Source: Gammaproteobacteria bacterium (lineage in GTDB: Bacteria; Pseudomonadota; Gammaproteobacteria; Steroidobacterales; Steroidobacteraceae). Taken from it: DNA of 64,000 bases. A program made the position numbers and the translations under genes. This document shows, piece by piece, positions 43,100-52,438 of this stretch. The notes beneath the pieces were generated by a model, which was not told where the DNA came from, did no database searches, and saw only the letters and a list, made by a program, of their open reading frames with translations. Position 1 is the stretch's first letter; each line of letters starts with the position of its first letter. Where the stretch lies: assembly GCA_021773365.1 (NCBI GenBank), contig JAJFKF010000035.1, positions 50,130 to 114,129 of the forward strand. The letters run 5' to 3'.

Positions 43100-44275
43100 A
43101 TGAATATCAGTATCCTGGCTGCGGCCGCCGTGGCCGCCACCTTGATCGCCGGTGCGACCCAGGCCGACGAAGTCGAGGATTTGAAGAAGCGTATCGAGAA
43201 ACTCGAGAAGGCCGAGGTCGGCGCCAAGAAGGCCGATTGGGCCTCGAAGATCAGCTTCAAGGGCGATTTCCGTTATCGTCACGAGAACATCGATCGTGAA
43301 GAGTCGGCTACCGACCGCACGCGCCATCGCATGCGGGCGCGCTTTGGTCTGACGGGCAAGGTCACTGATACAGTGAAAGCCACCGTGCGTCTGGCCACCG
43401 GTGGTGGCGGCAACGATCCGCGTTCGACCAACCAGACCCTGGGCGATGGTCTGGACCGCAAGGACGTGGCCATCGATCAGGCCTTTGTGCAGTGGGCGCC
43501 GTGGGACGGTGTCGAGTTCTACGCCGGCAAGATGCCCCAGCCCTGGGAGAGCGTGGGCAGCTACTTCTGGGATGGTGACATCACCCCGGAAGGTGGCGCG
43601 ATGACCTTCGAGAACGGCGCCTTCTTCGGCAGCGCCTTCGGCTTCTGGCTGTCAGAAAGCAGCAGCGGCTCTGATGCCACGATGTCCGGCGCCCAGGTGG
43701 GTATGAAGGGTGAAACCGGCGGTGTGAAGCTGAAAGCGGCCCTGGGCTACTACGACGTCGGCGCCGTGCGCAACCGGATTACCACTGCGGCCACCGGCTG
43801 CTCGCCGATGGGCGCCTTTGTCGGTGGCCCGCAGGGCAACACCACCGTGAGCACCAGCGGCTGTGTGCGCCTGGCCAATGACTTCAACCTGATCGAGGCG
43901 CTGGCCGAGGCTCAGTTCAGGCTCGGCGCCCAGCCCTTTACCGTGTTCCTGAACTACCTGCAGAACCAGGATGCCAGTGCGCTTGATACCGGCTACTCGG
44001 CCGGCTTCAAGTACGGCAAGGCCAGCAACCCGGGTACCTGGGAATTTGGCTACGCCTATCAGTCGATGGACAAGGACGCGCAGTTCGGCCAGTTCGTGGA
44101 CTCGGACTTCGGCGACGGCGTGACCGATACCAAGGGCAGCGTGGTGAAGGTCGCCTACGCACCAGCGAAAAACTGGACGCTGAGCGGCACCTACTTCATG
44201 AACCAGCGATTCGTGGATGTGGGCGCCGAGCGGGACTATGACCGCTTGCAGCTGGATATGATTTTTAAGTATTAA
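43100..44275 (+). CDS. Outer-membrane porin of the Porin_5 / phosphate-linked type
   Basis: The product has 391 residues, with GAGGGA before the ATG. A signal peptide (ILAAAAVAATLIAGATQA) is followed by a short coiled coil (EVEDLKKRIEKLEKAE) typical of this putative porin family. The barrel follows (FKGDFRYRHENIDREES, RMRARFGLTGKV, WAPWDGVEFYAGKM, FENGAFF) and ends in DMIFKY with a C-terminal aromatic residue. The position between pstS and pstCAB suggests that it carries phosphate or phosphorylated compounds over the outer membrane, like OprO/OprP by context, but this is an inference. Confidence 0.85.
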   Translation: MNISILAAAAVAATLIAGATQADEVEDLKKRIEKLEKAEVGAKKADWASKISFKGDFRYRHENIDREESATDRTRHRMRARFGLTGKVTDTVKATVRLATGGGGNDPRSTNQTLGDGLDRKDVAIDQAFVQWAPWDGVEFYAGKMPQPWESVGSYFWDGDITPEGGAMTFENGAFFGSAFGFWLSESSSGSDATMSGAQVGMKGETGGVKLKAALGYYDVGAVRNRITTAATGCSPMGAFVGGPQGNTTVSTSGCVRLANDFNLIEALAEAQFRLGAQPFTVFLNYLQNQDASALDTGYSAGFKYGKASNPGTWEFGYAYQSMDKDAQFGQFVDSDFGDGVTDTKGSVVKVAYAPAKNWTLSGTYFMNQRFVDVGAERDYDRLQLDMIFKY

Positions 44276-44280
44276 GGGAC

Positions 44281-44333
44281 CCCTGAAATCAGGGTGCCGA
44301 CGGGGTCTCACCCATGAAAGGGTGAGGCCCCGG
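44281..44333 (+). terminator. Two hairpins after the porin gene
   Basis: CCCTGA-AA-TCAGGG (44281-44294) is a perfect small hairpin. A larger one pairs GGGGTCTCACCC with GGGTGAGGCCCC around ATGAAA (about 44302-44332). No T-run follows, so rho-independent termination is uncertain; it may be an attenuator before pstC. Confidence 0.4.
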
Positions 44334-44339
44334 ACGGTT

Positions 44340-44357
44340 CTGTCACATATCCGTAAC
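44340..44357 (+). promoter_or_regulatory. PHO box upstream of pstC
   Basis: CTGTCAC-ATAT-CCGTAAC matches the PhoB site with the standard 4-base gap, 76 bases before pstC. A CATAAT at 44381-44386 is the nearest -10-like hexamer, further away than usual. GGACCA-CGAAA-TGGTCC (44365-44381) forms a hairpin between them. Confidence 0.55.
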
Positions 44358-44433
44358 AACGCCCGGACCACGAAATGGTCCATAATGCGCCGCCTATAAG
44401 TAGAGGCCCGCACAGCCCACAGCAATCAGCAGA

Positions 44434-45822
44434 ATGTCTACATCAACACTCATCCTGATCCTGCTGCTGCTGGCTGCCGCGGCCTATCGATTTGGCCGCA
44501 AGCGCTCCTTCGCCGTCGTTGGCGGCCCGCGCGCCCAGCGCAAACTTCATTCCCTGCCCGCCTACTACGGCCTGCTGACGGCCTTGTGGTGCGGCCTGCC
44601 AGCGCTGGTGCTGGTGGGCCTGTGGCAGCTCTCGCACGATACGGTGATCTCGCATCTGGTCATCGAGAACCTGCCGCAGCAGGTGGGTACGCTTTCCGAA
44701 TCCGAGCGCAGTCTGCTGTTCAACGACGTGCACAACGTCGTGCTGGGCAATGTGGCCGTGGAGCAGGTTACTCCGGCTGCAGCCGCAGCTGCGGCTGAGT
44801 ACCAGCGCCTCGACGGCATTGCACAGGCCGCGCTGGCGGTAGTGGCGCTGAGTTTCGCGCTCATCGGTGGCTTGTTTGTCTGGCGCCGTATTTCGCCGGT
44901 GCTGCGCGCACGCAATCGCGTCGAGGGCATCATCGAGGCGTTGCTGCTCGGCTGCTCGACCGTTGCCATATTCACCACCATCGGGATTGTGCTGTCGGTG
45001 CTGTTCGAGGCCATGCGGTTCTTCCACAGCGTGCCGATACATGAGTTCATTTTCGGCACGCAGTGGAGTCCGCAGACAGCCATTCGTGCCGACCAGGTCG
45101 GTTCCTCGGGCAGCTTCGGTGCGGTGCCGCTGTTCACCGGCACGCTGATGATTTCCGGTATCGCCATGATGGTGGCGGTGCCAGTGGGATTGTTCTCCGC
45201 CATCTATCTTGCCGAATACGCTCATCCGCGGTTCCGCTCCACTGCCAAGCCCTTTCTGGAGGTGCTGGCGGGTATTCCCACGGTGGTTTACGGCTTCTTC
45301 GCCGCCCTCACCATGGGCCCGCTGCTGCGTAACTTCGGCGAATCGATCGGGCTGGATGTGGCTTCGGAAAGCGCGCTGGCTGCAGGCCTGGTCATGGGCA
45401 TCATGATCATCCCCTTTGTCTCCTCGCTGGCTGACGACATGATTACGGCCGTGCCGCAGGCCATGCGCGATGGCTCCTATGCGCTGGGTGGTACCCATTC
45501 GGAAACAATTCGCAAGGTTGTACTGCCGGCGGCGCTCCCCGGCATTGTCGGCGGCGTGCTGCTGGCGATCTCGCGTGCCATTGGCGAGACCATGATCGTG
45601 GTGATGGCGGCGGGCCTTTCGGCCAACCTCACCGCCAATCCGCTGGAAGCGGTGACTACTGTCACGGTGCAAATCGTCACGCTCCTGGTCGGTGACCAGG
45701 AGTTCGACAGCCCCAAGACGCTCGCCGCCTTTGCCCTGGGGCTGATGCTGTTCCTGGTGACGCTGGCGCTGAACGTGCTGGCACTGCACATCGTGCGCAA
45801 ATATCGGGAGCAATATGAGTAA
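44434..45822 (+). CDS. pstC: Phosphate ABC transporter permease PstC, long form
   Basis: The product has 462 residues against about 320 in E. coli. The extra part is an N-terminal pair of helices with a periplasmic stretch (residues about 75-130, including SESERSLLFNDVHNVV). The typical permease part follows: FGAVPLFTGTLMISGIAMMV, IPTVVYGFFAALTMGP and the EAA-like loop DGSYALGGTHSETIRKVVLP, which docks to PstB. Such long forms occur in Pseudomonas and Xanthomonas-like bacteria. It overlaps pstA by eight bases and starts the pstC-A-B-phoU operon. Confidence 0.94.
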   Translation: MSTSTLILILLLLAAAAYRFGRKRSFAVVGGPRAQRKLHSLPAYYGLLTALWCGLPALVLVGLWQLSHDTVISHLVIENLPQQVGTLSESERSLLFNDVHNVVLGNVAVEQVTPAAAAAAAEYQRLDGIAQAALAVVALSFALIGGLFVWRRISPVLRARNRVEGIIEALLLGCSTVAIFTTIGIVLSVLFEAMRFFHSVPIHEFIFGTQWSPQTAIRADQVGSSGSFGAVPLFTGTLMISGIAMMVAVPVGLFSAIYLAEYAHPRFRSTAKPFLEVLAGIPTVVYGFFAALTMGPLLRNFGESIGLDVASESALAAGLVMGIMIIPFVSSLADDMITAVPQAMRDGSYALGGTHSETIRKVVLPAALPGIVGGVLLAISRAIGETMIVVMAAGLSANLTANPLEAVTTVTVQIVTLLVGDQEFDSPKTLAAFALGLMLFLVTLALNVLALHIVRKYREQYE

Positions 45823-47101
45823 GGGCGTCAGGACAGCCGAACTGGTCGAGAAGGGCCTCAAGCGGCGCTACCGTGCCGAATGGATGTTCCAGGCCTATGG
45901 TATTGCCGCGGTTTCCCTTGGCATCATCTTTGTGCTGTTCCTGTTCTACAGTGTCATTTCCAAGGGCTATACCAGCTTCGCCCAGACCTATGTGCAGCTG
46001 GAAATTCAATACGACGAGCAGATCATCGATCCGGAAGGCGCCCGCGATATCGAGACGCTGCGCATGGCCGATTACATGTCCCTGGTGCGCACCAGTCTTA
46101 AAGACATGTTCCCGCAGGTGGAAGGTCGTGCCAACCTGCGCAAGCTCTACGAACTGGTCAGCAGCAATGCGCCTTTCCGGTTGCAGAACCGGGTGATGGA
46201 CGATCCGGCACTGCTGGGCACCACGCAGAAAGTGTGGGTGCTGGCCGGCGATGAAGTCGATCAGTTCATGAAGGGCCAGATAACTGCCGACGAGGAGGAG
46301 AGCACCCGGCCGCTGAACGATCAGCAGCTGGCGTGGATCGGTGTGCTTGAGCAGCGTGGGGTGATCGAAAAACGCTTCAATACCGAGTTTTTCACCAACG
46401 GTGATTCGCGTGAGCCTGAACAGGCCGGTGTGGCCGGCGCGGCGATGGGTTCGTTCTTTACGCTGATTGTCACGCTCCTGCTGTCCTTCCCCATTGGCGT
46501 TGCCTCGGCCGTCTATCTGGAGGAATTTGCACCGCGCAATCGCTGGACGGATCTGATTGAAGTCAATATCAATAATCTGGCAGCCGTGCCCTCCATCGTC
46601 TTCGGTCTGCTGGGCCTGGCGGTATTCATAAATTTCTTTGGCCTGCCGCGCTCGGCGCCACTGGTCGGCGGTCTGGTGTTGACGCTGATGACACTGCCTA
46701 CCATCATCATCGCCAGCAGGGCTTCGCTCAAGGCCGTGCCGCCTTCGATTCGCGAGGCGGCGCTGGGCATGGGCGCCTCGCAGATCCAGATGGTGGCCCA
46801 TCACGTGCTGCCACTGGCCATGCCGGGCATGCTCACCGGTACTATTATCGGCATGGCGCGCGCGCTGGGCGAGAGCGCGCCGCTGTTGATGATCGGCATG
46901 GTGGCCTTTATTGTCGACGTGCCGCAGGCCATCACCGATCCGTCCACGGCGCTGCCAGTGCAGATCTACCTGTGGGCCGACAGCCCCGAGCGCGCCTTCG
47001 TGGAGCGCACCTCCGGCGCCATCATGGTATTGCTGCTGTTCCTGCTGTTGATGAATGGCCTGGCCGTGATCCTGCGCAACCGGTTTGAACGCCGCTGGTA
47101 A
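45815..47101 (+). CDS. pstA: Phosphate ABC transporter permease PstA, long form
   Basis: The product has 428 residues against about 295 in E. coli. One N-terminal helix (YGIAAVSLGIIFVLFLFYSV) is followed by a periplasmic insert (residues about 50-205). The permease core follows: MGSFFTLIVTLLLSFPIGVA, VPSIVFGLLGLAVFINFFGL, and the EAA-like loop REAALGMGASQIQMVAHHVL that contacts PstB. With PstC it forms the membrane channel. It overlaps pstC by eight bases. The insert size is similar to that in other long PstA proteins. Confidence 0.94.
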   Translation: MSKGVRTAELVEKGLKRRYRAEWMFQAYGIAAVSLGIIFVLFLFYSVISKGYTSFAQTYVQLEIQYDEQIIDPEGARDIETLRMADYMSLVRTSLKDMFPQVEGRANLRKLYELVSSNAPFRLQNRVMDDPALLGTTQKVWVLAGDEVDQFMKGQITADEEESTRPLNDQQLAWIGVLEQRGVIEKRFNTEFFTNGDSREPEQAGVAGAAMGSFFTLIVTLLLSFPIGVASAVYLEEFAPRNRWTDLIEVNINNLAAVPSIVFGLLGLAVFINFFGLPRSAPLVGGLVLTLMTLPTIIIASRASLKAVPPSIREAALGMGASQIQMVAHHVLPLAMPGMLTGTIIGMARALGESAPLLMIGMVAFIVDVPQAITDPSTALPVQIYLWADSPERAFVERTSGAIMVLLLFLLLMNGLAVILRNRFERRW

Positions 47102-47131
47102 GCCCGGCGAGAGGAAGCTGAAGAGGTACTC

Positions 47132-48046
47132 ATGAATACTCCACTCACCGAAGAACACACCGCGCCGGCGGCCGCTCCTGTTGAAGACAGTCACGCTGGC
47201 ATCAACGTCAAGCCCAGCCAGCGCAAGCACGCCATCGCCGATCTTGCGCAGCAGGCCGGTGGCAAGACGGTTGGTGTAGTCAGCGTTGATGATCCGATCA
47301 TGTCGGCAAAGGGTGTAAACGTTTACTACGGCGACAAGCATGCCATCCGCGAAGTAAGTCTCGACATCGGCCGCAACCAGGTCATCTCCATGATCGGCCC
47401 CTCCGGCTGCGGCAAGTCCACCTTCCTGCGTTGCCTGAATCGCATGAACGACACGATTGAAGGGGCGCGCGTAACCGGATCGATCACCATGGAGGGCCGC
47501 GATATCTATGACCGGCGCCAGGATGTGGTGCAGCTGCGCGCGCGCGTCGGCATGGTATTCCAGAAGCCCAACCCCTTCCCGAAATCCATTTACGAGAATG
47601 TGTCCTATGGCCCGCGCATCCATGGTCTGGCGTCCGACCGGGTTGAGATGGACGAGATCGTGCAAACCAGCCTGCAGCGCGCCGGCCTGTGGGAGGAGGT
47701 CAAGGATCGCCTGCTGCAGCCGGGCACCAGTCTTTCCGGCGGCCAGCAACAGCGGCTGTGCATCGCGCGCGCCATCGCCATCGATCCGGAGGTCATTCTC
47801 ATGGACGAACCCTGCTCGGCGCTCGATCCCATCGCCACGGCGCGCATCGAGGATCTGATCGACGAGCTGCGCGCCAGCTACGCCATCTGCATCGTGACCC
47901 ATTCCATGCAGCAGGCCGCGCGTGTTTCCCAGCGCACGGCCTATTTCCATCTCGGCGACCTGATCGAGGTGGGCGAAACCGATCGCATCTTTACCAACCC
48001 GCGCCACAAGCTGACCGAGGACTACATCACCGGCCGGTTCGGTTGA
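47132..48046 (+). CDS. pstB: Phosphate ABC transporter ATPase PstB with N-terminal extension
   Basis: The product has 304 residues, about 45 more than usual. The extra part is a hydrophilic N-terminal tail (residues 1-55). ATPase motifs are Walker [10 protein letters not shown] (89-97), signature [14 protein letters not shown], Walker [14 protein letters not shown] and the switch His in [11 protein letters not shown]. The PstB-specific [20 protein letters not shown] segment is present. It powers phosphate import through PstCA. An in-frame ATG at codon 57 would give a standard length, but AGAGG sits before the annotated start. phoU follows 15 bases after. Confidence 0.96.
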   Translation: MNTPLTEEHTAPAAAPVEDSHAGINVKPSQRKHAIADLAQQAGGKTVGVVSVDDPIMSAKGVNVYYGDKHAIREVSLDIGRNQVISMIGPSGCGKSTFLRCLNRMNDTIEGARVTGSITMEGRDIYDRRQDVVQLRARVGMVFQKPNPFPKSIYENVSYGPRIHGLASDRVEMDEIVQTSLQRAGLWEEVKDRLLQPGTSLSGGQQQRLCIARAIAIDPEVILMDEPCSALDPIATARIEDLIDELRASYAICIVTHSMQQAARVSQRTAYFHLGDLIEVGETDRIFTNPRHKLTEDYITGRFG

Positions 48047-48061
48047 GTGCAAGGCGGCTGC

Positions 48062-48796
48062 ATGACCGAACTCGCGGAAGGCCATATCGTCAAGGGCTAC
48101 GACGTCGACCTGACGGGCCTGAGGATGAAATTCCTGGAAATGGGCGCACTGGTCCATGACCAGGTCCAGCGTGCAAGCCGTGCCCTGATCCAGGGAGACG
48201 CGGATTCGTCACGCACGGTGCTGGCGCGCGAAGCCAGGGTCAATGAATACGACCTCAGCCTGGACGAGGACAACATCGCCCTGATTGCCCGCCGTCAGCC
48301 CATGGGCAGTGATCTGCGCGTTGTCATCTCCATCGCCCGCGCTGTTACGGATCTGGAGCGCGTCGGCGATGAAGCCAAGAAGATCGCCCGCTACAGCCTC
48401 AAGCATCACGGCGAACGCGACATTCAGCCCCTGGGGCAGCTGCGCCGCGATGTACGTCACATGGCCCCGCTGGCCGCTTCCATGCTCCGCGACGCTCTCG
48501 ACGCCTTCGATCGCATGGATCCGAAAGCCGCCGTGCGGGTGGCCGAGCGCGATCACGAATTGAATACCGAGTTTCACGCCGCCCTGCGCAGTCTCGTCAC
48601 CGTGGCCATGGAAGATCCGCGCAAGCTCCAGGCCATCGTCGAATCCGTCCTGGTCCTCAAGGCGCTGGAACGTATCGGCGACCACGCCAAGAGCATCGCC
48701 CGCCACGTGATCTACCTGGTCCAGGGCCGCGACGTGCGCCACGAAGACACCGCGGTCATGGCCGCTCCGCCGTCCGGCAACGATACGGACAAGTAG
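48062..48796 (+). CDS. phoU: PhoU phosphate signalling protein (copy 2)
   Basis: The product has 244 residues from the ATG at 48062, preceded by AAGGCGG; a GTG at 48047 would add five residues. Two PhoU bundles carry RAVTDLERVGDEAKKIARY and KALERIGDHAKSIARHVIYL, the metal-binding motifs. It closes the pst operon, the usual place for phoU. The copy at 39105 sits next to dsbB behind phoBR. The two probably share or split duties in PhoR control and metal or (p)ppGpp-linked persistence effects seen in other bacteria; this is unproven here. Confidence 0.95.
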   Translation: MTELAEGHIVKGYDVDLTGLRMKFLEMGALVHDQVQRASRALIQGDADSSRTVLAREARVNEYDLSLDEDNIALIARRQPMGSDLRVVISIARAVTDLERVGDEAKKIARYSLKHHGERDIQPLGQLRRDVRHMAPLAASMLRDALDAFDRMDPKAAVRVAERDHELNTEFHAALRSLVTVAMEDPRKLQAIVESVLVLKALERIGDHAKSIARHVIYLVQGRDVRHEDTAVMAAPPSGNDTDK

Positions 48797-48811
48797 CCCG
48801 TCTCGCCGCTG

Positions 48812-48832
48812 TGGAACGAATACCTCGTTCCA
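48812..48832 (+). terminator. Perfect 8-bp hairpin after the pst operon
   Basis: TGGAACGA (48812-48819) and TCGTTCCA (48825-48832) pair around a 5-base loop, 16 bases after the phoU stop. No T-run follows, so it is more likely an mRNA stabiliser or a weak terminator. Confidence 0.4.
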
Positions 48833-48870
48833 GGTTCGTATGATACGGACTGTCGAATGGAGAGCCCCGC

Positions 48871-49710
48871 ATGAGCAGAACCGCAGGCTGGATACTCGCC
48901 GCCCTCGTCGCAGGCGGCGGCATCGGTGCGTTTTACTACTTCTGGAACCACCCTGACTGGGATATGCCAGCCCCGCCGGCCGACGAGCAGGAGCTCGCCG
49001 GCGCGCAGGGTCCCGGTCCATACGAGCCGGAAGACGCCATTCGCCACCCCATCCCCGACGATCAGGCCGGCGCCGAGGCCGTCGCTCCCCAGCCGCTGCC
49101 GGAGCTGAACCTCAGCGATCTTCCCGTACGCCGTACCCTGGAGGACATGCTCGGTGAATCCATCGTTGCCCGCCACCTGGTGCCCGAGCGGATCGTGCGG
49201 CGAGTGGTCATTACCGTGGACAACCTGCCGCGCGAGAAGCTGGCTGTGCAGATGCGCCCCGTCAAGCCGCTGGGTGGACAGGTTGCCGTGGTGGGCGATG
49301 CGGACCTGGATGAGAAGGTCATCCTGAGTGCGGAGAACTACGCCCGCTACACGCCCGTCATCAGGCTGCTGCAATCCATTGACGCCGAGCAGCTTGCCGG
49401 GCTGTATCTGCGCCTCTATCCGCTGTTCCAGCAGGCCTACGAGGAACTGGGCTATCCGGATAAATATTTCAATGACCGGCTGGTGCAGACCATCGATCAC
49501 CTGCTGGAGACACCCGAGATCGGCGGAGAAATTGAGCTGGTGCGTCCCAAGGTGTTCTTCGAGTACGCCGATCCGGGGCTGGAACACCGTTCGGCTGGGC
49601 AGAAGCTGTTGATTCGCATGGGTGCGGAGAACGCGGCGGTGGTCAAGGAGAAGCTGCGGGCATTGCGTGCGGCAGTCACCCGGTCGCAGAATGCCCCCGC
49701 TGCGCCATAG
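48871..49710 (+). CDS. DUF3014 family membrane-anchored protein
   Basis: The product has 279 residues. One N-terminal membrane anchor (GWILAALVAGGGIGAFYYFW) is followed by a Pro/Ala/Glu-rich linker and the DUF3014 domain (LEDMLGESIVARHLVPERIV, RRVVITVDNLPREKLAVQMR, YPLFQQAYEELGYPD, LVQTIDHLLETPE). The domain probably lies in the periplasm. The function of DUF3014 is not known. It starts 75 bases after the pst operon with GAGAG before the ATG and may have its own promoter. Confidence 0.75.
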   Translation: MSRTAGWILAALVAGGGIGAFYYFWNHPDWDMPAPPADEQELAGAQGPGPYEPEDAIRHPIPDDQAGAEAVAPQPLPELNLSDLPVRRTLEDMLGESIVARHLVPERIVRRVVITVDNLPREKLAVQMRPVKPLGGQVAVVGDADLDEKVILSAENYARYTPVIRLLQSIDAEQLAGLYLRLYPLFQQAYEELGYPDKYFNDRLVQTIDHLLETPEIGGEIELVRPKVFFEYADPGLEHRSAGQKLLIRMGAENAAVVKEKLRALRAAVTRSQNAPAAP

Positions 49711-49775
49711 CGGTGGAGCCCGTCGCCACGGAGGGCTGCTGACGGTATAACGAGACAAATTGACCGGGGAGCGCC

Positions 49776-51137
49776 ATGGATATCAATAAACTCATCCAGC
49801 GCGTGAAATCCTTGCTGATTTCACCGAAGACCGAATGGCCCGTCATTGCCGCCGAGCCGGCAACGGTGGGTGGCCTGTACCGCAACTACATCCTCGTCCT
49901 CGCCGCCATTCCGGCCGCGTGCAGCTTCATAAAGGGCAGTTTCATCGGCTACGGCAGTTTCCTGTTCGGCAGCTACCGCGTGAGCATTGGCGCCGGACTG
50001 GGCAATATGGTGCTCACCTATGTGTTGTCGCTGGGCATGGTTTTCGCACTGGGGCTGATCATCAAAGCCCTGGCGCCGAAATTTACCGGCCAGGGCGGTT
50101 CAAACCAGGACGCTCCTGGCAATGGCGCTCCAGACCAGGGCAGCCCAGCCCCGGACGGTCAGGCCCAGGGAGGCCATATCCAGGGAAGTCATATCCAGGC
50201 AATGAAGGTCGCCGCCTACGGCTTCACTGCCGGCTGGGTGGCCAGTTTCGGCCTCCTGCTGCCCGGCATCGCAGGACTGATTGTTCTGGCAGGTGCCATA
50301 TACAGCATTTACCTGCTGTATCTCGGCTTGCAGCTCGTAATGCAGTCGCCGGCGGACAAGGTCGGCGGCTACACGGCCGTGACCGTGATCAGCGCGGTGG
50401 TATTGAGCGCAGTGATCGGACTGATTATCGGGCCCCTGTCCGGTGGTTCGATGATGGGTGAGAGTGTTGTCCGCGATCGCCAGTTCGACAAGGACAGTCC
50501 GATCGGCAAGCTTGAACAATGGGGCAAGCAGGTGGAGGCGGCGGGCAAGAAAATGGAGGCTGCTGCCAAGGCCCGGGAACAGCAGGCCCCGGACCAGGAG
50601 CAGAACCAGAGCCAAGATCAGGCTATGGGCCAGGCCATGGGCGAGATGATGGGTGCGCTCCTCGGCGGTGGCGGCACGCCAGCGGCAGCGCTGCAACCGG
50701 CACAGATGAAGGACTTTGCTCCGGAGACGCTGGGCGGCCTGCCGCGCCTGAGCATCAATGCCGAACGCAATGCGGCCATCGGACTGCAGGTCTCAAAGCT
50801 GGATGCGCAGTATGGGGAAGATCAGGGCGGCGATACGCTCAGGCTGCAGATCACGGATGCGGGTGGCGCGCGTGCCTTTCTGGGCATGGTCAGCTGGGCG
50901 GGTGTCGAGCAGGATAGCGAGACGGCTACCGGCTACAAACGTACCTATCGCCAGGACGGGCGCACGCTGCATGAAGAGTGGGATGGCGCGCACAACAGGG
51001 GGCAGTTCTCATTGATTCTGGCGGAGCGATTCATCGTGGAGCTGCAGGGGAAGGTGGAGAGCATGGAGACGCTCAAGCGTGCCGCGAAGGATATTGATCT
51101 GGATGGTCTGGAAGGTCTGAAGAACGAGGGCGCGTAG
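49776..51137 (+). CDS. Yip1-type membrane protein with charged C-terminal domain
   Basis: The product has 453 residues. The N-terminal half resembles the Yip1/DUF1282 family: ISPKTEWPVIAAEPATVGGL at the start, then four or five transmembrane helices. A Gly/Gln-rich cytosolic or periplasmic loop holds a short duplicated phrase (GGHIQGSHIQ). Residues about 225-310 are helical and Gln/Met-rich (EQWGKQVEAAGKKMEAAAKA). The last 140 residues form a separate soluble domain (NAERNAAIGLQVSKLDAQYG) of unknown function. No enzyme motif was seen. Confidence 0.7.
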   Translation: MDINKLIQRVKSLLISPKTEWPVIAAEPATVGGLYRNYILVLAAIPAACSFIKGSFIGYGSFLFGSYRVSIGAGLGNMVLTYVLSLGMVFALGLIIKALAPKFTGQGGSNQDAPGNGAPDQGSPAPDGQAQGGHIQGSHIQAMKVAAYGFTAGWVASFGLLLPGIAGLIVLAGAIYSIYLLYLGLQLVMQSPADKVGGYTAVTVISAVVLSAVIGLIIGPLSGGSMMGESVVRDRQFDKDSPIGKLEQWGKQVEAAGKKMEAAAKAREQQAPDQEQNQSQDQAMGQAMGEMMGALLGGGGTPAAALQPAQMKDFAPETLGGLPRLSINAERNAAIGLQVSKLDAQYGEDQGGDTLRLQITDAGGARAFLGMVSWAGVEQDSETATGYKRTYRQDGRTLHEEWDGAHNRGQFSLILAERFIVELQGKVESMETLKRAAKDIDLDGLEGLKNEGA

Positions 51138-51218
51138 CCGTGGCCAGGGGTGGCCGTAGCGTGTCGTGAATCAAATGGTCGCGCCCCGGTGCGGGTGCCG
51201 CGACCGTTTGTCACAGTT

Positions 51219-51698
51219 TCAGGCTGTCATTTCAGGCGAGGCCGTTACGGCCGGCGCTGGAACCGTGGAGAGCTTGAAGCCCTCATATACCGCAATGGCG
51301 TAGAACAGGAAGTCGATCGGGCTGGCGGTCTCGATGAGCAGGTCCATGGCCAGCGGCAGGCTTACCTGTCCCAGCGTGGCAAAGAACGGGGCCTCCTGAC
51401 CCTGGGCGATGAAGCCCACCACGGCCAGCAGATTTCCTGCCACACATCCGGTCAGCGCCAGCGCCGCCCCGACAATGCCGAATACCGGCGTGGACCCGCG
51501 ACCGAACCGGCGCACCGCCAGCCCCACCAGCACGCCGATGCCGATGGCCATGAAGCCGATCTGATAACCCGTGAGAACAGTGATGACGGCCCACAGGGCA
51601 GCTCCGATTGCCGCCGCAGCAGCGCCGAACAGCAAGCCCTGCACCATGTTGCTGGAATCTTCAACAAATACCGGATTGGTCTCCGCAGAGTCAGTCAT
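51219..51698 (-). CDS. Small four-helix membrane protein of unknown function
   Basis: The product has 159 residues from the ATG at 51698; the frame is open upstream but without coding character. Four hydrophobic segments are visible (LLFGAAAAAIGAALWAVITV, IGFMAIGIGVLVGLAV, IVGAALALTGCVAGNLLAVV, FLFYAIAVYEGF). Small glycine-rich membrane proteins of this shape occur in Xanthomonadales-like genomes, but I do not recognise a named family. GAATC before the start gives only a weak ribosome site. Confidence 0.6.
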   Translation of the reverse strand: MTDSAETNPVFVEDSSNMVQGLLFGAAAAAIGAALWAVITVLTGYQIGFMAIGIGVLVGLAVRRFGRGSTPVFGIVGAALALTGCVAGNLLAVVGFIAQGQEAPFFATLGQVSLPLAMDLLIETASPIDFLFYAIAVYEGFKLSTVPAPAVTASPEMTA

Positions 51699-51873
51699 GA
51701 TCGATTCTCCATTGAATAGTTGTTGTGGATGAATGATCGCGCGGGCGGAAGTATGCGCCTGAAGTGCAGGGCGGGGCAAAAGGGGGGGCGTGGTCGGCAG
51801 GAGGCGTGCGTGCCGTTCGTGGTGCTGTAGATGTGCGGGCGGGTGGAGCATTGTGCCGCGGTGCGTGGCGGAC

Positions 51874-52170
51874 TCACGTGTCCTCGGGAGGCAATTCCCT
51901 GGTCGCAAGATAGTCCAGCTCAGCGTCGCTGACCTGAGGCTGGGAGAGCACCGCTCGCGCCCGGTGGGCGAGGGAACTGTTCACCATCACCCGATAGCCT
52001 TCGGTGAGACCGGGAAGGGGCTCGTTCGAATGCACCCGTGCGGGAACCGACTCCGAACGCAGCAGACCGGCGATGGCCTCCGCAGAAGCCCGGTCGGCGA
52101 ATTCCGCAACCACTTCCTCTTCGGTTCGCGGTGAATTCTCAGGGCCGGGCATTGGCTGCGAACGATTCAT
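51874..52170 (-). CDS. DUF2007-type small signalling protein
   Basis: The product has 98 residues. AEFADRASAEAIAGLLRSES, then VPARVHSNEPLPG and GYRVMVNSSLAHRARAVLS follow the DUF2007 (putative prokaryotic signal-transducing) pattern of a beta-alpha-beta fold. No membrane segment is present. The function is unknown. The start region overlaps the end of a weak upstream frame. Confidence 0.65.
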   Translation of the reverse strand: MNRSQPMPGPENSPRTEEEVVAEFADRASAEAIAGLLRSESVPARVHSNEPLPGLTEGYRVMVNSSLAHRARAVLSQPQVSDAELDYLATRELPPEDT

Positions 52171-52333
52171 AGGATGCCCCGGCCTGTCTGCCGGCTTTGC
52201 CGTAGATCATGATGCGGCTCCAGTGGTTGCGGATGGTCAGTATCGATACCGGATAGAACAACAGGAATCGTCTCTGTGCAAGCGATTCGAAGGCGTCCGG
52301 GGCACCAAGAGGCGGAACATGTTTGGCGGCCAT
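52139..52333 (-). CDS. Doubtful short ORF (64 aa)
   Basis: The minus-strand frame MAAKHVPPLGAPDAFESLAQ continues with RRFLLFYPVSILTIRNHWSR and ends SFAANARP. It overlaps the DUF2007 gene start by 32 bases and could be translated with it. No family is recognised and no strong ribosome site precedes it. The 268 bases between 52171 and 52438 otherwise hold nothing I can name. Confidence 0.25.
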   Translation of the reverse strand: MAAKHVPPLGAPDAFESLAQRRFLLFYPVSILTIRNHWSRIMIYGKAGRQAGASYESFAANARP

Positions 52334-52438
52334 CCCGGTCCGCATGCACCAGTGCAGTCGCGCTGGTGCTGTAGCTGGGTCCTGGCGATATCGGCATCTC
52401 ATTCGCAGGAATCAGCGACGCCACCAGCAGGGCGATTT

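Noticed and set aside
45677..48157. Minus-strand open frame of over 800 codons
   Set aside because: It is antisense to pstC, pstA, pstB and phoU; the residue mix (many His, Gln, Arg) is typical of shadow frames.
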